Shown: positions 48,782 through 59,152, counted from the first letter of the stretch. The stretch: DNA of 64,000 nucleotides from Rahnella variigena (GCF_003610915.1 NZ_NSDJ01000001.1:4650001-4714000); one strand, 5' to 3'. Notes: generated by a model from the letters alone, not told the origin. Translations and numbers: made by a program.

Positions 48782-49226
48782 TTTTTCGTTACTCGATCCT
48801 TTACGGATTGTCGGTGAAAGGACGTTAATTAATTCGTTGAAAATAAATAATTGAAGCTATAGGTTCAGCAATAACTACCACACAAGAAGTAGTAAACTAT
48901 TGATTATTTTTGTCATTACGACGGCTTTGTCATGATGACAAATAATGACATTTCCCCGGTCAGACTCCGCATTCAACCGGCAACATAAGAGTTGTCGCTG
49001 ACAAATAGGGACTCCCCATCTTACCTCATATTTCAAAGTAAAAATGGCGCTGGAAATCATTATTTGAATAATAACGGTAATGACCTAAAAGCTCAACGCT
49101 TCAGAGCGAAAACCTCACTAAGAATTACTTTATCCTTGATATAAACCCCTATTTAATCGCTATACTATAAAAATTTACAAACGTCCTACATAATATTTAA
49201 ATCGGGTAGGAAAATTCCTACACGTT
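48782..49226 (-). promoter_or_regulatory. flhDC upstream regulatory region with TGTCA/TGACA dyads
   Basis: 445 bp without a gene, presumably carrying the flhDC promoter and long leader. A perfect palindrome TTTGTCAT-G-ATGACAAA (48926-48942) is flanked by TGTCATTA (48911-48918) and its exact inverse TAATGACA (48943-48950); a further TTGTC-GCT-GACAA dyad lies at 48992-49004. These look like binding sites of an unidentified regulator. A 7-bp inverted repeat at 49206-49221 just after fliA may be its weak terminator. I could not assign the promoter itself. Confidence 0.55.
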
Positions 49227-49949
49227 TTATTTAAGCGCATCCATTCTGGCGCGAATTCGTTTGATCGCCTGGCTGTGTAACTGGCTAACCCTTGTTTCCG
49301 TGATACCCAAGATAATGCCCACTTCCTTCATATTGAGTTCCTGCTGATAATACAAATTCAACAACACCTGCTCACGTTCCGGAAGTTCTTTAATCAGCTG
49401 GCTCACTTGTTTCGCCAGCTTGCCTTTCATTAATTCATGTAATGGATTGAGCATCTCATGCTGTGTCCCAGGCTGCTCAACATCACTGACGGATTCTTCC
49501 TGTAACTCTTCCAGGGAATAGAACTGGCTGCTGTTAGTATCCACTAACATCTGCTGGTATTCTTCCAGCGAAATCCCCATAAAGGCAGCCACTTCCGCCT
49601 CTGAAGCGACACCGCCGGTCTGCTGCTCAATCTCCCGAATGGCGGCAGAAATTTCTCTGGCATTGGTGCGGACCCGCCGGGGAACCCAGTCGCGATCGCG
49701 TAATTCATCTATCATCGCCCAGCGCACACGTTGAGTGACATAGGTACTCATGCCGATCCCTTTCTTGGGGTCGAACTGGTCAATGGCCGTCAGCATCCCA
49801 ATTGCACCAGCCTGAATGAGGTCATCCAGCTCTACGCATGCGGGTAATCTGGCCTGTAACCGTAGTGCTTCGTGACGAACTAAATAACGGTATTTCAACC
49901 ACAACTCGTCCTTTTGCACCACTCCATCATGGGTGTAAATACCATTCAC
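49227..49949 (-). CDS. fliA: RNA polymerase sigma factor FliA (sigma-28)
   Basis: Directs late flagellar transcription and is held inactive by FlgM. 240 residues. Region 2: HEALRLQARLPACVELDDLI then GMSTYVTQRVRWAMIDELRD. Region 4: LPEREQVLLNLYYQQELNMK with the helix-turn-helix ETRVSQLHSQAIKRIRARMD. The start is GTG at 49949, as in E. coli; no strong ribosome site is visible. The usual enterobacterial partner fliZ is not downstream; flhD follows after 445 bp. Confidence 0.97.
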   Translation of the reverse strand: MNGIYTHDGVVQKDELWLKYRYLVRHEALRLQARLPACVELDDLIQAGAIGMLTAIDQFDPKKGIGMSTYVTQRVRWAMIDELRDRDWVPRRVRTNAREISAAIREIEQQTGGVASEAEVAAFMGISLEEYQQMLVDTNSSQFYSLEELQEESVSDVEQPGTQHEMLNPLHELMKGKLAKQVSQLIKELPEREQVLLNLYYQQELNMKEVGIILGITETRVSQLHSQAIKRIRARMDALK

Positions 49950-50141
49950 AATTACGATATCCGGCGTATAAAAGGGATAACAATTATTAAGGAATAATCT
50001 GAAATCATATAGCCTGATAAGACCGAATTATATTGCGCAATCCGGCTGTTAAATTTCGATCATCCGCCCGAAATCATCACGCTCTGAATTATCACTACCG
50101 ATATTTGTAAATTAATTAAAATTATAATCGCTGAGATTGAT

Positions 50142-51806
50142 TTAAAACGTCTCCCATTCTTCTTCCTGTAACGCCGGGATAATTTTGGGTGTCACTTTGT
50201 TACCGGTGGTACTGGCCGTATAAGAGGCTGTCTTTATTTTTTGTTCTCCGTCAGCGGTAACGTCCTTCTCATTGAGAGAAAATTTCCCGACGATTTTTTC
50301 CAGAGATTCCGTTTGTGCTTCCAGATTACTGGATGCCAGCGCGGCTTCTTCTACCATCGACGCGTTCTGCTGCGTGACATGATCCATTTCATTGACGGCC
50401 TGGGCAATCTGATTAATCCCGGCACTTTGCTCATCAGAGGCTGACGCTATTTCACCCATAATATCGGTGACCTGGGTGACGGAATTAACAATCTCCTTCA
50501 TTACCCTTCCGGCCTGTTCCACCTGCTGAGAACCGGTGCTCATATTATTGACACAGGTGGTGATCAGCTGGCTGATCTCTTTTGCCGCATCCGCACTGCG
50601 TTTTGCCAGATTGCGCACTTCACTGGCCACAACGGCAAAACCACGCCCCTGCTCTCCGGCTCTGGCCGCCTCAACCGCGGCATTCAGCGCCAGTATATTG
50701 GTCTGGCTGGCAATGCTGTCGATGACATGGTTGATGTCAGCAATCTGCCGGGAGCTTTTGGTGATCTCCTGCATGATCCCATCAAGGTCAGACACCACAT
50801 TGCCACCTTTGTGCGCGTTACTGCTCGCACCTTCGGCCAGCTGACGCGCGGTATGTGCATTGTCGGCATTATGACGCACGGTGGTTTTCAGCTCTTCCAT
50901 GCTGGCCGCCGTTTCCTGCAACGCCGACGCCTGTTCCTCAGTGCGGGCAGAGAGATTGTTATTACCCTGCGCAATTTCCTGAGCATTCAGGTAAATCTGT
51001 TTAACGCCCTGCTGCACGCCGGACACGGTTTCCGTCAGGGAAAGACGCATACTTTCCAGTTCTGCCAGCATCAGCCCCAGTTCATTCGGATTACCGGTTT
51101 CAATTTTCTGACGCAGATCACCGCTGGCAATCATCCTGATCGAACGGGAAGTTTGTTCCATCCGCAGCACCAGCGCGTGGCGCACCCAGATACGGTTGGT
51201 CACCGTCACGGCAACCGATATCAGCAGGACAATGACAGCCATAATGATCATGTTGTGATAATCGCGATCCGCCTGATCGATGTATCCCTGGTTCTGCCGG
51301 GCTGAAATCGCGGCATAGGTGTCGATTTTATCCCGCAGCGACATGCGCTCATTCCATTCCTGATCCAGCGCGTCAGGTAGCTGAGCCGGGTCAGCGATGT
51401 AACGGAGTTTGTCCCGCGACAGGCTGAGCACTTTTTCAAATTGTTTGCTCAGATCACCGGCAGCCTGTTTTTCCTCTTCCGAATTAAACGGCGTCGCCAT
51501 AAAAGCTTTAATATTGGTTTCCGCCTGCGCGAAAATCCCCTGAACGGTCGTGACTGCCTCAGGATTTACCTGACGATGCAGACTGGTTTCCAGCATCAGG
51601 GCGTTCACATGCGCCAGGCCGCCGTTGAGATTAAAGACGGCATGTTGCATCTCAGTGGTGTTGTCCACAGAGGTGGCCATGCGGGCGAAGTTGCTTTTCG
51701 CTGACATCGCATTCATCAGACTCAGTCCGGCAATCACCACGATAAACAACGCCAGCGTCGCGATAATGCCGGTAATGCCTGTCGAGATCTTTAATCCTTT
51801 AAACAT
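50142..51806 (-). CDS. Methyl-accepting chemotaxis protein (mcp3)
   Basis: Chemoreceptor of 554 residues. TM1 at about 10-30, a periplasmic helical-bundle domain, TM2 at about 185-210, HAMP, and the signalling hairpin [33 protein letters not shown]. It ends EWETF, the classical CheR/CheB tether (NWETF-like). The ATG at 51806 has GAGGGG in front; the 21 in-frame codons upstream are not supported. It lies 71 bp after flgL and may be transcribed with flgKL from their sigma-28 promoter. Confidence 0.94.
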   Translation of the reverse strand: MFKGLKISTGITGIIATLALFIVVIAGLSLMNAMSAKSNFARMATSVDNTTEMQHAVFNLNGGLAHVNALMLETSLHRQVNPEAVTTVQGIFAQAETNIKAFMATPFNSEEEKQAAGDLSKQFEKVLSLSRDKLRYIADPAQLPDALDQEWNERMSLRDKIDTYAAISARQNQGYIDQADRDYHNMIIMAVIVLLISVAVTVTNRIWVRHALVLRMEQTSRSIRMIASGDLRQKIETGNPNELGLMLAELESMRLSLTETVSGVQQGVKQIYLNAQEIAQGNNNLSARTEEQASALQETAASMEELKTTVRHNADNAHTARQLAEGASSNAHKGGNVVSDLDGIMQEITKSSRQIADINHVIDSIASQTNILALNAAVEAARAGEQGRGFAVVASEVRNLAKRSADAAKEISQLITTCVNNMSTGSQQVEQAGRVMKEIVNSVTQVTDIMGEIASASDEQSAGINQIAQAVNEMDHVTQQNASMVEEAALASSNLEAQTESLEKIVGKFSLNEKDVTADGEQKIKTASYTASTTGNKVTPKIIPALQEEEWETF

Positions 51807-51877
51807 ACTGCCCCTCATACGACATCGTAATAACGCAGTGATCGCGCGGATGCTGCCGTTCTCAGTCATGCACGGAT

Positions 51878-52795
51878 TTACATGTTAAAAATATTCATCT
51901 TCTGCATGGTCTGGAAAACCATCATTGAGGCATTCAGGCTAAATTCGGCCATTTTTGACTGACTCACCAGCGTGATAAACGTGGAATAATCAGACCCGAC
52001 AGTCTCTTGCAGGCTGCTTTCCACGTTGATTTGCTGAACCATTGACGTGGCGTTCAGGGCGTCAATTTGCTGAAGATTGGTCCCGACTTCTGCCTGAATC
52101 CGCCCTAAATTATCGATGCCTTTTTTGATGGACACGTTCACGCCATCCAGCGTCTTTTGCAGGGCTTCGCGTCCCGCGTCATCGGTAATCGGGGTATTGA
52201 GTGCAGCAATGGCGCTGTCGAGCTGGGCAAGCAGGTCGTCCGGCGTTCCGCTCATAAACACGTCACTGCCGGTGTGTCCGACCTGCATTTCCGTGCTGTC
52301 AGCCACAATCTGCGTCATGGCCGTATTGCCGCCAATGTAGGTGCCGTCTTTTTCGAACGGCGCGGTTCCGGTGTTATAACCGGCGAAAACGTAGCGGCCA
52401 TTGCTGTTTTTGGCATTGCCCAGATCCAGCATGTTGTCGCGGATCCCCTGCAGTTCCGTCGCCACCGCCTGACGGTCAGCATCAGACATCGTACCTTTGC
52501 CTGCCGCTACGATTTTTTCACTCAGGTTCTTGGTCAGAATATTACCCAGCGAGTTGAGGGTATTATCTTCAAAGTTCAGAGCGTCTTTCGCAAAACCACG
52601 GGCCGAATCAAACTGCTTCATATTCGCCAGAGAGTTCTGGTACATGATGGCCTGCGCCGCACCTGACGGGTCATCAGAAGGGTTCAGCAACCGCTGACCT
52701 GCGGATAAACGCATACTGATACCGTTAGCGGTATTCATCGAACTGGAGAGGCTGTTGATATTGTTTTGAAACATATACTGAGTGCTAAGGCGCAT
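51878..52795 (-). CDS. flgL: Hook-filament junction protein FlgL (HAP3)
   Basis: 305-residue junction protein between FlgK and the filament, with flagellin-like ends: MRLSTQYMFQNNINSLSSSM and LQETVGSDYSTFITLVSQSK. The ATG at 52795 follows TAAGGA; 14 in-frame codons upstream carry no conserved sequence. It follows flgK after 49 bp. Confidence 0.95.
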   Translation of the reverse strand: MRLSTQYMFQNNINSLSSSMNTANGISMRLSAGQRLLNPSDDPSGAAQAIMYQNSLANMKQFDSARGFAKDALNFEDNTLNSLGNILTKNLSEKIVAAGKGTMSDADRQAVATELQGIRDNMLDLGNAKNSNGRYVFAGYNTGTAPFEKDGTYIGGNTAMTQIVADSTEMQVGHTGSDVFMSGTPDDLLAQLDSAIAALNTPITDDAGREALQKTLDGVNVSIKKGIDNLGRIQAEVGTNLQQIDALNATSMVQQINVESSLQETVGSDYSTFITLVSQSKMAEFSLNASMMVFQTMQKMNIFNM

Positions 52796-52844
52796 CACAA
52801 TCATCCTTAATAGCGTGCCACGCTGCCCGTGACACATTCACGGG

Positions 52845-54482
52845 TTAGCGGAGACTCAACAGAGTGTCAAAAAGTGTGTTCGCGGCCTGCAACACTTGTG
52901 CATTGGCCTGATAATACTGGGTGTACATCTGGATCTTGACCGACTCTTCCATCAGATCCACGCCGGAAACCGACTGCTTTTCGAATTCGATAGCGGCGGT
53001 GGCTTTGGACGTTGTTTCGTTATCTGCCTTAAGCGCGGTCATGGAAGAACCGACGGAGCTGACCAGACTGGAATAGGCTTCGGTGAGCGTGCCGTTGCCA
53101 ATCAGCGTTTCGGTCTTGATCGCCAGCATATCCTTGATGTTTTCGTTATTGCTCTCTTCGCCGCTTTTACTCGATGCTGCGATCTGGTCGCCTTTGGTAA
53201 TAGCCACGCTGAGCTTTCCGGCCGCGCCCGCTGTCGGGTTCATCACGAAACTGTCACCCGGCTGAGGCGTTCCCTGCGGTTTGATGGACACCCCTTCAAA
53301 CTCCAGTTCGCCGTTAGTGCCGACAGTCGGGTTGATGGTTCTGCCATCTGCCGTGGTCACTTCCCAGTCGGTATCGTTCGGGCCTTTGAAGGTTAAGGTG
53401 TAATCCTCTGACTTCACTTTGCTGATATCGGAGAAGGACACGTCCAGCGAGCTGTCGCCGGTATTTCCACGGTTTGCCAGTGCGGTCGGGTCAGCAATAT
53501 TGAAGATGTTACCGCCCGGATTGCCGTCGAGATCGAACCCTGCGGCATTGACCTCGTTGAAGCGGTTAGCCATTTGCAAAGCCAGCTGGTTCAGCTGGTT
53601 ACGGGCTTCGACCAGATCTTCATTGCGGAATTTAAATAATCCGCCCAGCTTGCCGCCGCTCATTTTGTCTTCATCAAGCAGCATTTTGTTGCCTGAAGCA
53701 TCGACGTAAGCCACAACCGTTTTGGAAGGATCTTCAGCGGAAACCGACGCTTCAAGCGCGTAAGAGCGGTTGCCGTTCACCAGCGGCATACCGTTGGACA
53801 GCGTCACGTCCACACGACCCGTGGTGGTGTTTTCGTTGACCTTGATGCCCACCTGCGTGCTCAGGCGTTCTAACAATGCATCGCGCTGATCGAGCAGATC
53901 AGCCGGAAGATCGCCGGTGCGTCCGTGGATCTTGGCGATTTCGTCATTGAGTTTTGCGAGCTGTTTGGCATCGGCGTTGATGTCAGAAACACTCTGAGAA
54001 ATTTGGGTGTTGGTGCTTTTTTCCAGCCCGTTGAGGGTATTGCTCTTGGTATTGAACTGGTAAGAAATCGCCTTGAACTGGGATAAAGCTCCCTGACGCG
54101 CAGCCTGACTGACCGGATCGGCGCTCATTTCCTCAAGCGATTTAAAGATGCTGTTCAGCGATGTGGAGATGTTGCTGGTGTCATCACCCAGCATATTATC
54201 AATCTGGGTCAGCTGCTGATAACGCCCGACCTGGCTTGATGATTCTGTGTACGCGCCGCGCAGCTGGTTATTCACAAATCCGTTATAAGCGCGCTGAACG
54301 CCATTCACCTGAACCCCGTAACCGAAGTAGCCGGAACCGGTGGTTCTGCCGCCCGCTTCGCCCAGAATAATACTCTGTCGGCTGTAGCCTGGCGTTAAGG
54401 CATTGTTCATATTGTTGCCCACGACATTCATCGCTGCCTGTGCTGAGCTGAGCCCGCTCTGAGCCAGATTAAAAAGATTCAT
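52845..54482 (-). CDS. flgK: Hook-filament junction protein FlgK (HAP1)
   Basis: 545-residue first hook-associated protein. It begins MNLFNLAQSGLSSAQAAMNV and carries the rod/hook family signature NNMNNALTPGYSRQ; the C-terminal region EESVKIQMYTQYYQANAQVL is typical of the D0 helix. It begins the flgKL operon from a clear sigma-28 promoter 85 bp upstream. Confidence 0.96.
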   Translation of the reverse strand: MNLFNLAQSGLSSAQAAMNVVGNNMNNALTPGYSRQSIILGEAGGRTTGSGYFGYGVQVNGVQRAYNGFVNNQLRGAYTESSSQVGRYQQLTQIDNMLGDDTSNISTSLNSIFKSLEEMSADPVSQAARQGALSQFKAISYQFNTKSNTLNGLEKSTNTQISQSVSDINADAKQLAKLNDEIAKIHGRTGDLPADLLDQRDALLERLSTQVGIKVNENTTTGRVDVTLSNGMPLVNGNRSYALEASVSAEDPSKTVVAYVDASGNKMLLDEDKMSGGKLGGLFKFRNEDLVEARNQLNQLALQMANRFNEVNAAGFDLDGNPGGNIFNIADPTALANRGNTGDSSLDVSFSDISKVKSEDYTLTFKGPNDTDWEVTTADGRTINPTVGTNGELEFEGVSIKPQGTPQPGDSFVMNPTAGAAGKLSVAITKGDQIAASSKSGEESNNENIKDMLAIKTETLIGNGTLTEAYSSLVSSVGSSMTALKADNETTSKATAAIEFEKQSVSGVDLMEESVKIQMYTQYYQANAQVLQAANTLFDTLLSLR

Positions 54483-54566
54483 AAATCACCAACATTGTGT
54501 TCTTGGCTAAAGTTGTTAGCGCCTTTGTCCAGAATTATTCTCTAGGAAAATTCGCACCTGTTTAAT

Positions 54567-54593
54567 CTATCGGTACTTCGAAAATAAACTAAA
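54567..54593 (-). promoter_or_regulatory. Sigma-28 (FliA) promoter of flgKL (and possibly mcp3)
   Basis: On the minus strand TTTAGTTT, 11 bases, ACCGATAG, in the 121-bp flgJ-flgK gap. Its -35 overlaps the sequence just after the flgJ stop. The spacing matches the other four late promoters. Confidence 0.87.
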
Positions 54594-54603
54594 ACGCCGA
54601 AAG

Positions 54604-55551
54604 CTAAAAAATTGAAGAAAGATCGGTTTTATAGGCATTCACGCCCTGACTGATATTTCCTTTCACCTGATTAATGATGTTGATCAATTTTTTCGCATAC
54701 GCCGGATCGGTGGCATATCCGCCTGACTGCAGGGCGTGCGCCGCCCTTTCCGGTGAGCCGGAACGCGCAACATTTTGATAACGTGGATTATTCGTCAGAA
54801 GAGACGTGTAATCGGCCAGCGCTTCAGAATAAGACGGATATACGCGAAATGCGGCTTTGACCTTTTGCGCCGTGCCGTTGACAAACTCGGTGGTGGTTAT
54901 TTCTGTCGATTCACCTTTCCAGTCCGGCGTGGCTTTTATTCCGAATAAGTTATGACTTGGTTTACCATTTGTTGTGGTAATTTCTTTATTTCCCCAGCCT
55001 GACTCCAGCGCCGCCTGGGCAATAATCAGCTGATGCGGAATACCACTTTTCTTTGCCGCCGCTATTGCGGGTTCAAGCATCCGGGAAATAAAGTGGCTGT
55101 TTTTCTCTGTTCCCCGGGAATATTGCGCCGCGCTCAGGCTTTCAGATGTCATCTGCTCAGACCGGCTCAGCGGGACGCGGGACGCATACCCGCCGCCGTT
55201 GAGCACATAAGGTGCCGGAGCAACACCGGGTGTATTCGTCACCGGCGTCACTTCTCCCCCCATTTGTCTGACCATCAGGTCGGCAAACCCCATTTTGCTT
55301 TGCGAGGCAATGTCCTGAGAGATCTGCTGGTCATACATGGAGGTGAACATGTCCGACTGCTGGCTGTTCAGCAGGCCATCCTTAAAAGAGGCGTCGCGCA
55401 TACTTTTAAGCATCATCTGGATAAACATGCCTTCCATCTGCTTAGCCGCCGCTTTGATCCCTTCTTGCGAATTACTTTTAACTTCGCGCTTCAGGGCATC
55501 AAGGCCGCGGACATCAAACGCCGCCCCGGAAGTCAGCGGTGAGCTGCTCAT
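54604..55551 (-). CDS. flgJ: Peptidoglycan hydrolase FlgJ
   Basis: Dual-function rod-cap protein and muramidase, 315 residues. The N-terminal rod-cap domain has AAKQMEGMFIQMMLKSMRDA and DGLLNSQQSDMFTSMYDQQI. The C-terminal glucosaminidase-type domain has the catalytic glutamate in IAQAALESGWGNKEI and NLFGIKATPDWKG. The start at 55551 overlaps the flgI stop by 1 base (TGATG); the ten upstream in-frame codons lie in flgI. Confidence 0.96.
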   Translation of the reverse strand: MSSSPLTSGAAFDVRGLDALKREVKSNSQEGIKAAAKQMEGMFIQMMLKSMRDASFKDGLLNSQQSDMFTSMYDQQISQDIASQSKMGFADLMVRQMGGEVTPVTNTPGVAPAPYVLNGGGYASRVPLSRSEQMTSESLSAAQYSRGTEKNSHFISRMLEPAIAAAKKSGIPHQLIIAQAALESGWGNKEITTTNGKPSHNLFGIKATPDWKGESTEITTTEFVNGTAQKVKAAFRVYPSYSEALADYTSLLTNNPRYQNVARSGSPERAAHALQSGGYATDPAYAKKLINIINQVKGNISQGVNAYKTDLSSIF

Positions 55552-56669
55552 CAGTTGGTCTCCAGTTTGGCACGCAGACAACCGGCACTTTTCATCGACT
55601 GCAAAATCGACATCAGATCGTTAGGCGTCGCGCCCAGGCTGTTCAGCGCACGGACCACGTTATTGAGATCAGCACTGGTGTTCACCCGTTGCAGCGAACC
55701 ATTTTGCTCACGTACGGAGATCTGCGTATTCGGTGTCACCACCGTCTGACCGCCGCCGAAAGGTGTATCCGGCTGACTGACCTGATTGGTGCGCGAGACT
55801 TCGACAGTCAGATCACCCTGCGCCACCGCACAAGCGTCCAGCGTCACATGGCGGTTCATCACCACCGAACCGGTGCGGGAGTTGACGATCACTTTGGCAT
55901 CCATAATGCCGATACGGATCGGGATGTTCTGCACATCGGCCAGGAAGCGCACTTTGGCGGCACTGCCGGACGGGGCAAACAACTTCACGGTGCGCGAGTC
56001 TTCCGCGACGGCGGTTGAACCCCCGAAACGGCGGTTAATCTCATCACTGATCTGCTGGGCGACGGTGAAATCATCATCATTAAGTTGCAGGCGCAGCGTA
56101 TTTTCCTGAGCAAAACTGGCCGGCACTTCACGTTCTACCGTGGCGCCGCCGCTGATGCGCGCGCCGTTAAGCTGATTGGTCTGCACACGGCTGCCCCCGC
56201 TTTGCGCCCCCGCACCGGAGACCAGTAAATTCCCCTGCGCCAGCGCATAAATTTGGTTATCTACACCCTTGAGTGGCGTCATTAATAATGTGCCGCCACG
56301 CAGGCTTTTCGCGTTACCCAGCGAAGACACCACCACATCGATTTTCTCGCCCGGACGTGCGAAAGGAGGCAAATCAGTGGTCACCATCACAGCCGCCACA
56401 TTTTTCAGCTGCATGTTGGTACCTGCGGGCACGGTGATCCCCAGCTGGGACAACATATTGCTCAGGCTTTGGGTGGTGAAAGGCGTTTGCATGGTCTGGT
56501 CGCCGGTGCCGTCAAGGCCGACCACCAGCCCGTAACCCATCAGGGAATTGCTGCGAATACCCTGAATCGACGTTAAATCGCGAATACGCTCTGCCTGTAC
56601 ATTCTGCGGCATGATGAAAATCAGGCCACAGAACAGTGTCAGGCACAGCGAGAGAAATGAAGTTTTCAT
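55551..56669 (-). CDS. flgI: Flagellar P-ring protein FlgI
   Basis: Periplasmic ring protein of 372 residues with a signal peptide ending at about QNVQA. It contains [40 protein letters not shown] and the C-terminal [20 protein letters not shown]. It forms the bushing around the distal rod in the peptidoglycan layer. Confidence 0.97.
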   Translation of the reverse strand: MKTSFLSLCLTLFCGLIFIMPQNVQAERIRDLTSIQGIRSNSLMGYGLVVGLDGTGDQTMQTPFTTQSLSNMLSQLGITVPAGTNMQLKNVAAVMVTTDLPPFARPGEKIDVVVSSLGNAKSLRGGTLLMTPLKGVDNQIYALAQGNLLVSGAGAQSGGSRVQTNQLNGARISGGATVEREVPASFAQENTLRLQLNDDDFTVAQQISDEINRRFGGSTAVAEDSRTVKLFAPSGSAAKVRFLADVQNIPIRIGIMDAKVIVNSRTGSVVMNRHVTLDACAVAQGDLTVEVSRTNQVSQPDTPFGGGQTVVTPNTQISVREQNGSLQRVNTSADLNNVVRALNSLGATPNDLMSILQSMKSAGCLRAKLETN

Positions 56670-56688
56670 AACTGTCGTCTGTTAACCA

Positions 56689-57429
56689 TTAATAAGGGGA
56701 TAAATTCAGGAACAGACGCTGCAACCAGCCCATCTGTTGCGCTTCGTTGATGTAGCCGTTACCGACATATTCGATGCGGGCGTCCGCCACCTGAGTGGAG
56801 ATAACCGTGTTACTGCTGCTGATGGTTCGCGGGTTAACCACACCGGAGAAACGGATGAACTCCGTTCCCTGATTGATGGCGATTTGCTTCTCGCCCACGA
56901 CTTTCAGGTTGCCGTTTTCCAGCAGTTGCTGAACGGTGACGGTGATCGTGCCGCTGAAGGTGTTTTTCGCCGCAGCGCCGCCTTTGCCGGAGAAATCATT
57001 TTTGCCACTGATCGAGGTCGCTGCGCGGTCACCGCCCAGTAAACCGGCCAGCATACTGGGCACAGCATCAACAGAAAGGTCGGTGGATCCGCCACGGTTG
57101 GCATTGGCCGAAGAACTTTTGCTGGCGCTGACATTTTCCTGCAGCACAATGGTCAGCGTGTCGCCCACGTTGCGGGGTCTGCGGTCTTCAAACATCGGCT
57201 GATAGCCGTAGCTCATCGCCTGCCCGGTTTGAAATACAGACCCGTTAGCGGTAGTGGTGGCTGCCGCCGCCGGACTGGCGGTCGTGACGCCATCGACTAA
57301 AGGTTTGTGAGGAAGATAAGCGCATCCCGTCAGAAGCAACGTCAGCGCACCGGCCACGATCAGCTGGCTGGCGGCACGTGTGCGGTTCGGCAACAGGACG
57401 GGATACAGAGAAGAAAGCTGGTTTTTCAT
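56689..57429 (-). CDS. flgH: Flagellar L-ring lipoprotein FlgH
   Basis: Outer-membrane ring lipoprotein, 246 residues. The signal peptide leads to the lipobox LLTGC with C36, an unusually long lead ([20 protein letters not shown] before the hydrophobic core). The body has [40 protein letters not shown] and [20 protein letters not shown]. The ATG at 57429 is chosen over the in-frame GTG three codons upstream. Confidence 0.96.
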   Translation of the reverse strand: MKNQLSSLYPVLLPNRTRAASQLIVAGALTLLLTGCAYLPHKPLVDGVTTASPAAAATTTANGSVFQTGQAMSYGYQPMFEDRRPRNVGDTLTIVLQENVSASKSSSANANRGGSTDLSVDAVPSMLAGLLGGDRAATSISGKNDFSGKGGAAAKNTFSGTITVTVQQLLENGNLKVVGEKQIAINQGTEFIRFSGVVNPRTISSSNTVISTQVADARIEYVGNGYINEAQQMGWLQRLFLNLSPY

Positions 57430-57523
57430 TTCATCCACTACAGGCTTAAGCAGCCATAAAGCGGCCCCCGTCTGCAGGACAGAGGCCGGGCGTATGGGTG
57501 CTTTGAGGCTTCTAAATACGATT

Positions 57524-57591
57524 AAGGTTTAAAAACGATTCAGGCTTAAACAGGAGTCAGGTTTAAACAGGATTCAGGTTTAAACAGATTT
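57524..57591. repeat. Four imperfect 17-bp tandem repeats in the flgG-flgH gap
   Basis: Four contiguous 17-base units (57524-57540, 57541-57557, 57558-57574, 57575-57591) related to CAGGTTTAAACAGGATT fill the end of the 160-bp gap and run into the flgG stop codon. Units 3 and 4 share their first 13 bases. No gene, terminator or promoter is visible in them. Confidence 0.9.
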
Positions 57592-58372
57592 AAAGTTGTG
57601 TGAGGCGTTGCAACATCTGGTCGGACGTTGAAACGGCTTTACTGTTAATTTCGTAGGCTCGCTGAGTCTGGATCATGTTGACCAGCTCTTCCGCCACGTT
57701 AACGTTTGAGGTTTCGACATAGCCCTGTTTCAGGGTGCCGCCCCCGTTCAGACCGGGCGTTGTTTCATTCGGCGCGCCGGAAGCCTGGGTTTCGCGGTAA
57801 AGGTTTTCACCGATACTTTCCAGACCGGAATCATTGATGAACGTGCTTAACGTCAGCTGCCCGACCTGTTGCGGCGCAGTCTGTCCCGGTACGGTGACGC
57901 TCACGATGCCGTCCTTGCCGACGGTCAGGGTGTCAGCATCTTGCGGAATGGTGATCGCAGGCTGAACCTGATACCCGCTGGCGGTGACCAGCTGACCGTT
58001 CTGATCAAACTGGAATGACCCGTCGCGGCTGTAACCGGTGGTGCCATCGGGCAACAGCACCTGGAAGAACCCGTGACCTTCGATCGCCACATCCTTACTG
58101 TTATTGGTTTGCGTCAGGCTACCCTGGCTGTGAATACGCTCGGTCGCCACGGGACGAACACCGGTACCTAACTGCAAACCGGAAGGAATGGTGGTCTGCT
58201 CGGAAGACTGAGCACCGGGCTGGCGCAGGGTCTGATAAAGCAAATCTTCAAACACCGCACGCTGGCGTTTGAAACCGTTGGTGCTCACGTTTGCCAGGTT
58301 ATTGGAGATGACATCCATGTTGGTCTGTTGTGCTTCAAGACCTGTTTTGGCAATCCATAAAGAACGGATCAT
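57590..58372 (-). CDS. flgG: Distal rod protein FlgG
   Basis: 260-residue distal rod subunit. N-terminal rod signature [20 protein letters not shown], the central [20 protein letters not shown], and the C-terminal [20 protein letters not shown]. The stop codon lies inside the last unit of a 17-bp tandem repeat. 13 bp after flgF. Confidence 0.97.
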   Translation of the reverse strand: MIRSLWIAKTGLEAQQTNMDVISNNLANVSTNGFKRQRAVFEDLLYQTLRQPGAQSSEQTTIPSGLQLGTGVRPVATERIHSQGSLTQTNNSKDVAIEGHGFFQVLLPDGTTGYSRDGSFQFDQNGQLVTASGYQVQPAITIPQDADTLTVGKDGIVSVTVPGQTAPQQVGQLTLSTFINDSGLESIGENLYRETQASGAPNETTPGLNGGGTLKQGYVETSNVNVAEELVNMIQTQRAYEINSKAVSTSDQMLQRLTQL

Positions 58373-58385
58373 GCTGAATTTCCTC

Positions 58386-59141
58386 TTAGCCCATGCTCAG
58401 TAGCTGGTTAGCTTTCTTTTCATTGTCATCCACTGCACTGATGACTTTCATGTTCATATCAAAGCCGCGCGCGGTCGCAATCATGTCCACCATCGATTTG
58501 GCGGGATTGACGTTGCTGCTTTCCAGCGCGCCCGGGATCAGCTGTAAATCAGGATCCGCAGGGAGCTGAGCCAGCCCGGCGTTTGGCGATTGTGGAGAGA
58601 TATGGAACAACCCGTCATCGCCGTGCGTCAGATCCTGAAGGGGTGAATTCACCATCTTCAGCCTGCCCACCTGCGCCAGCGCGGTCGGTTCATCACCGGC
58701 ACCGAGTGCGGTGATCGTCCCGTCCGGCGCAATGGTCAGCTCAGACTGCGGTGGCACGTTAATCTGGCCACCGTCGCCGAGAACCGGCATTCCTCTGATG
58801 CTCAGCAGACCTTCGCTGTCGACGGCAATATTGCCCGCGCGGGTGTAAGCCTCAGTGCCGTCCGGCAAGGCGACCGCCAGCCAGCCATTTTGTGGCAGGG
58901 CAACGTCGAGATTGCGTCCGGTCTGGTTGATGGCGCCCATCGAATCGTCGTGGTAAGGCGTGGATTCCGTCACCAGCGTACGGGTGGCGACGGACGGACC
59001 ATTTACCGGCACGGCGCGGAAAGCCGCGAGCTGTGCCCGAAATCCGGTCGTGGTGGCATTCGCCAGGTTATTTGACGTGACGGCCTGACGGTTGAGGGCG
59101 GCATTTGCCGCGCCCATGGCGGTATATATTGCGCGATCCAT
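58386..59141 (-). CDS. flgF: Proximal rod protein FlgF
   Basis: 251-residue proximal rod subunit. It begins [20 protein letters not shown] with [20 protein letters not shown], and ends with the [20 protein letters not shown] helix. Homologous to FlgG but with a typical shorter variable centre. 11 bp after flgE. Confidence 0.96.
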   Translation of the reverse strand: MDRAIYTAMGAANAALNRQAVTSNNLANATTTGFRAQLAAFRAVPVNGPSVATRTLVTESTPYHDDSMGAINQTGRNLDVALPQNGWLAVALPDGTEAYTRAGNIAVDSEGLLSIRGMPVLGDGGQINVPPQSELTIAPDGTITALGAGDEPTALAQVGRLKMVNSPLQDLTHGDDGLFHISPQSPNAGLAQLPADPDLQLIPGALESSNVNPAKSMVDMIATARGFDMNMKVISAVDDNEKKANQLLSMG

Positions 59142-59152
59142 AGCAGCAGCCT

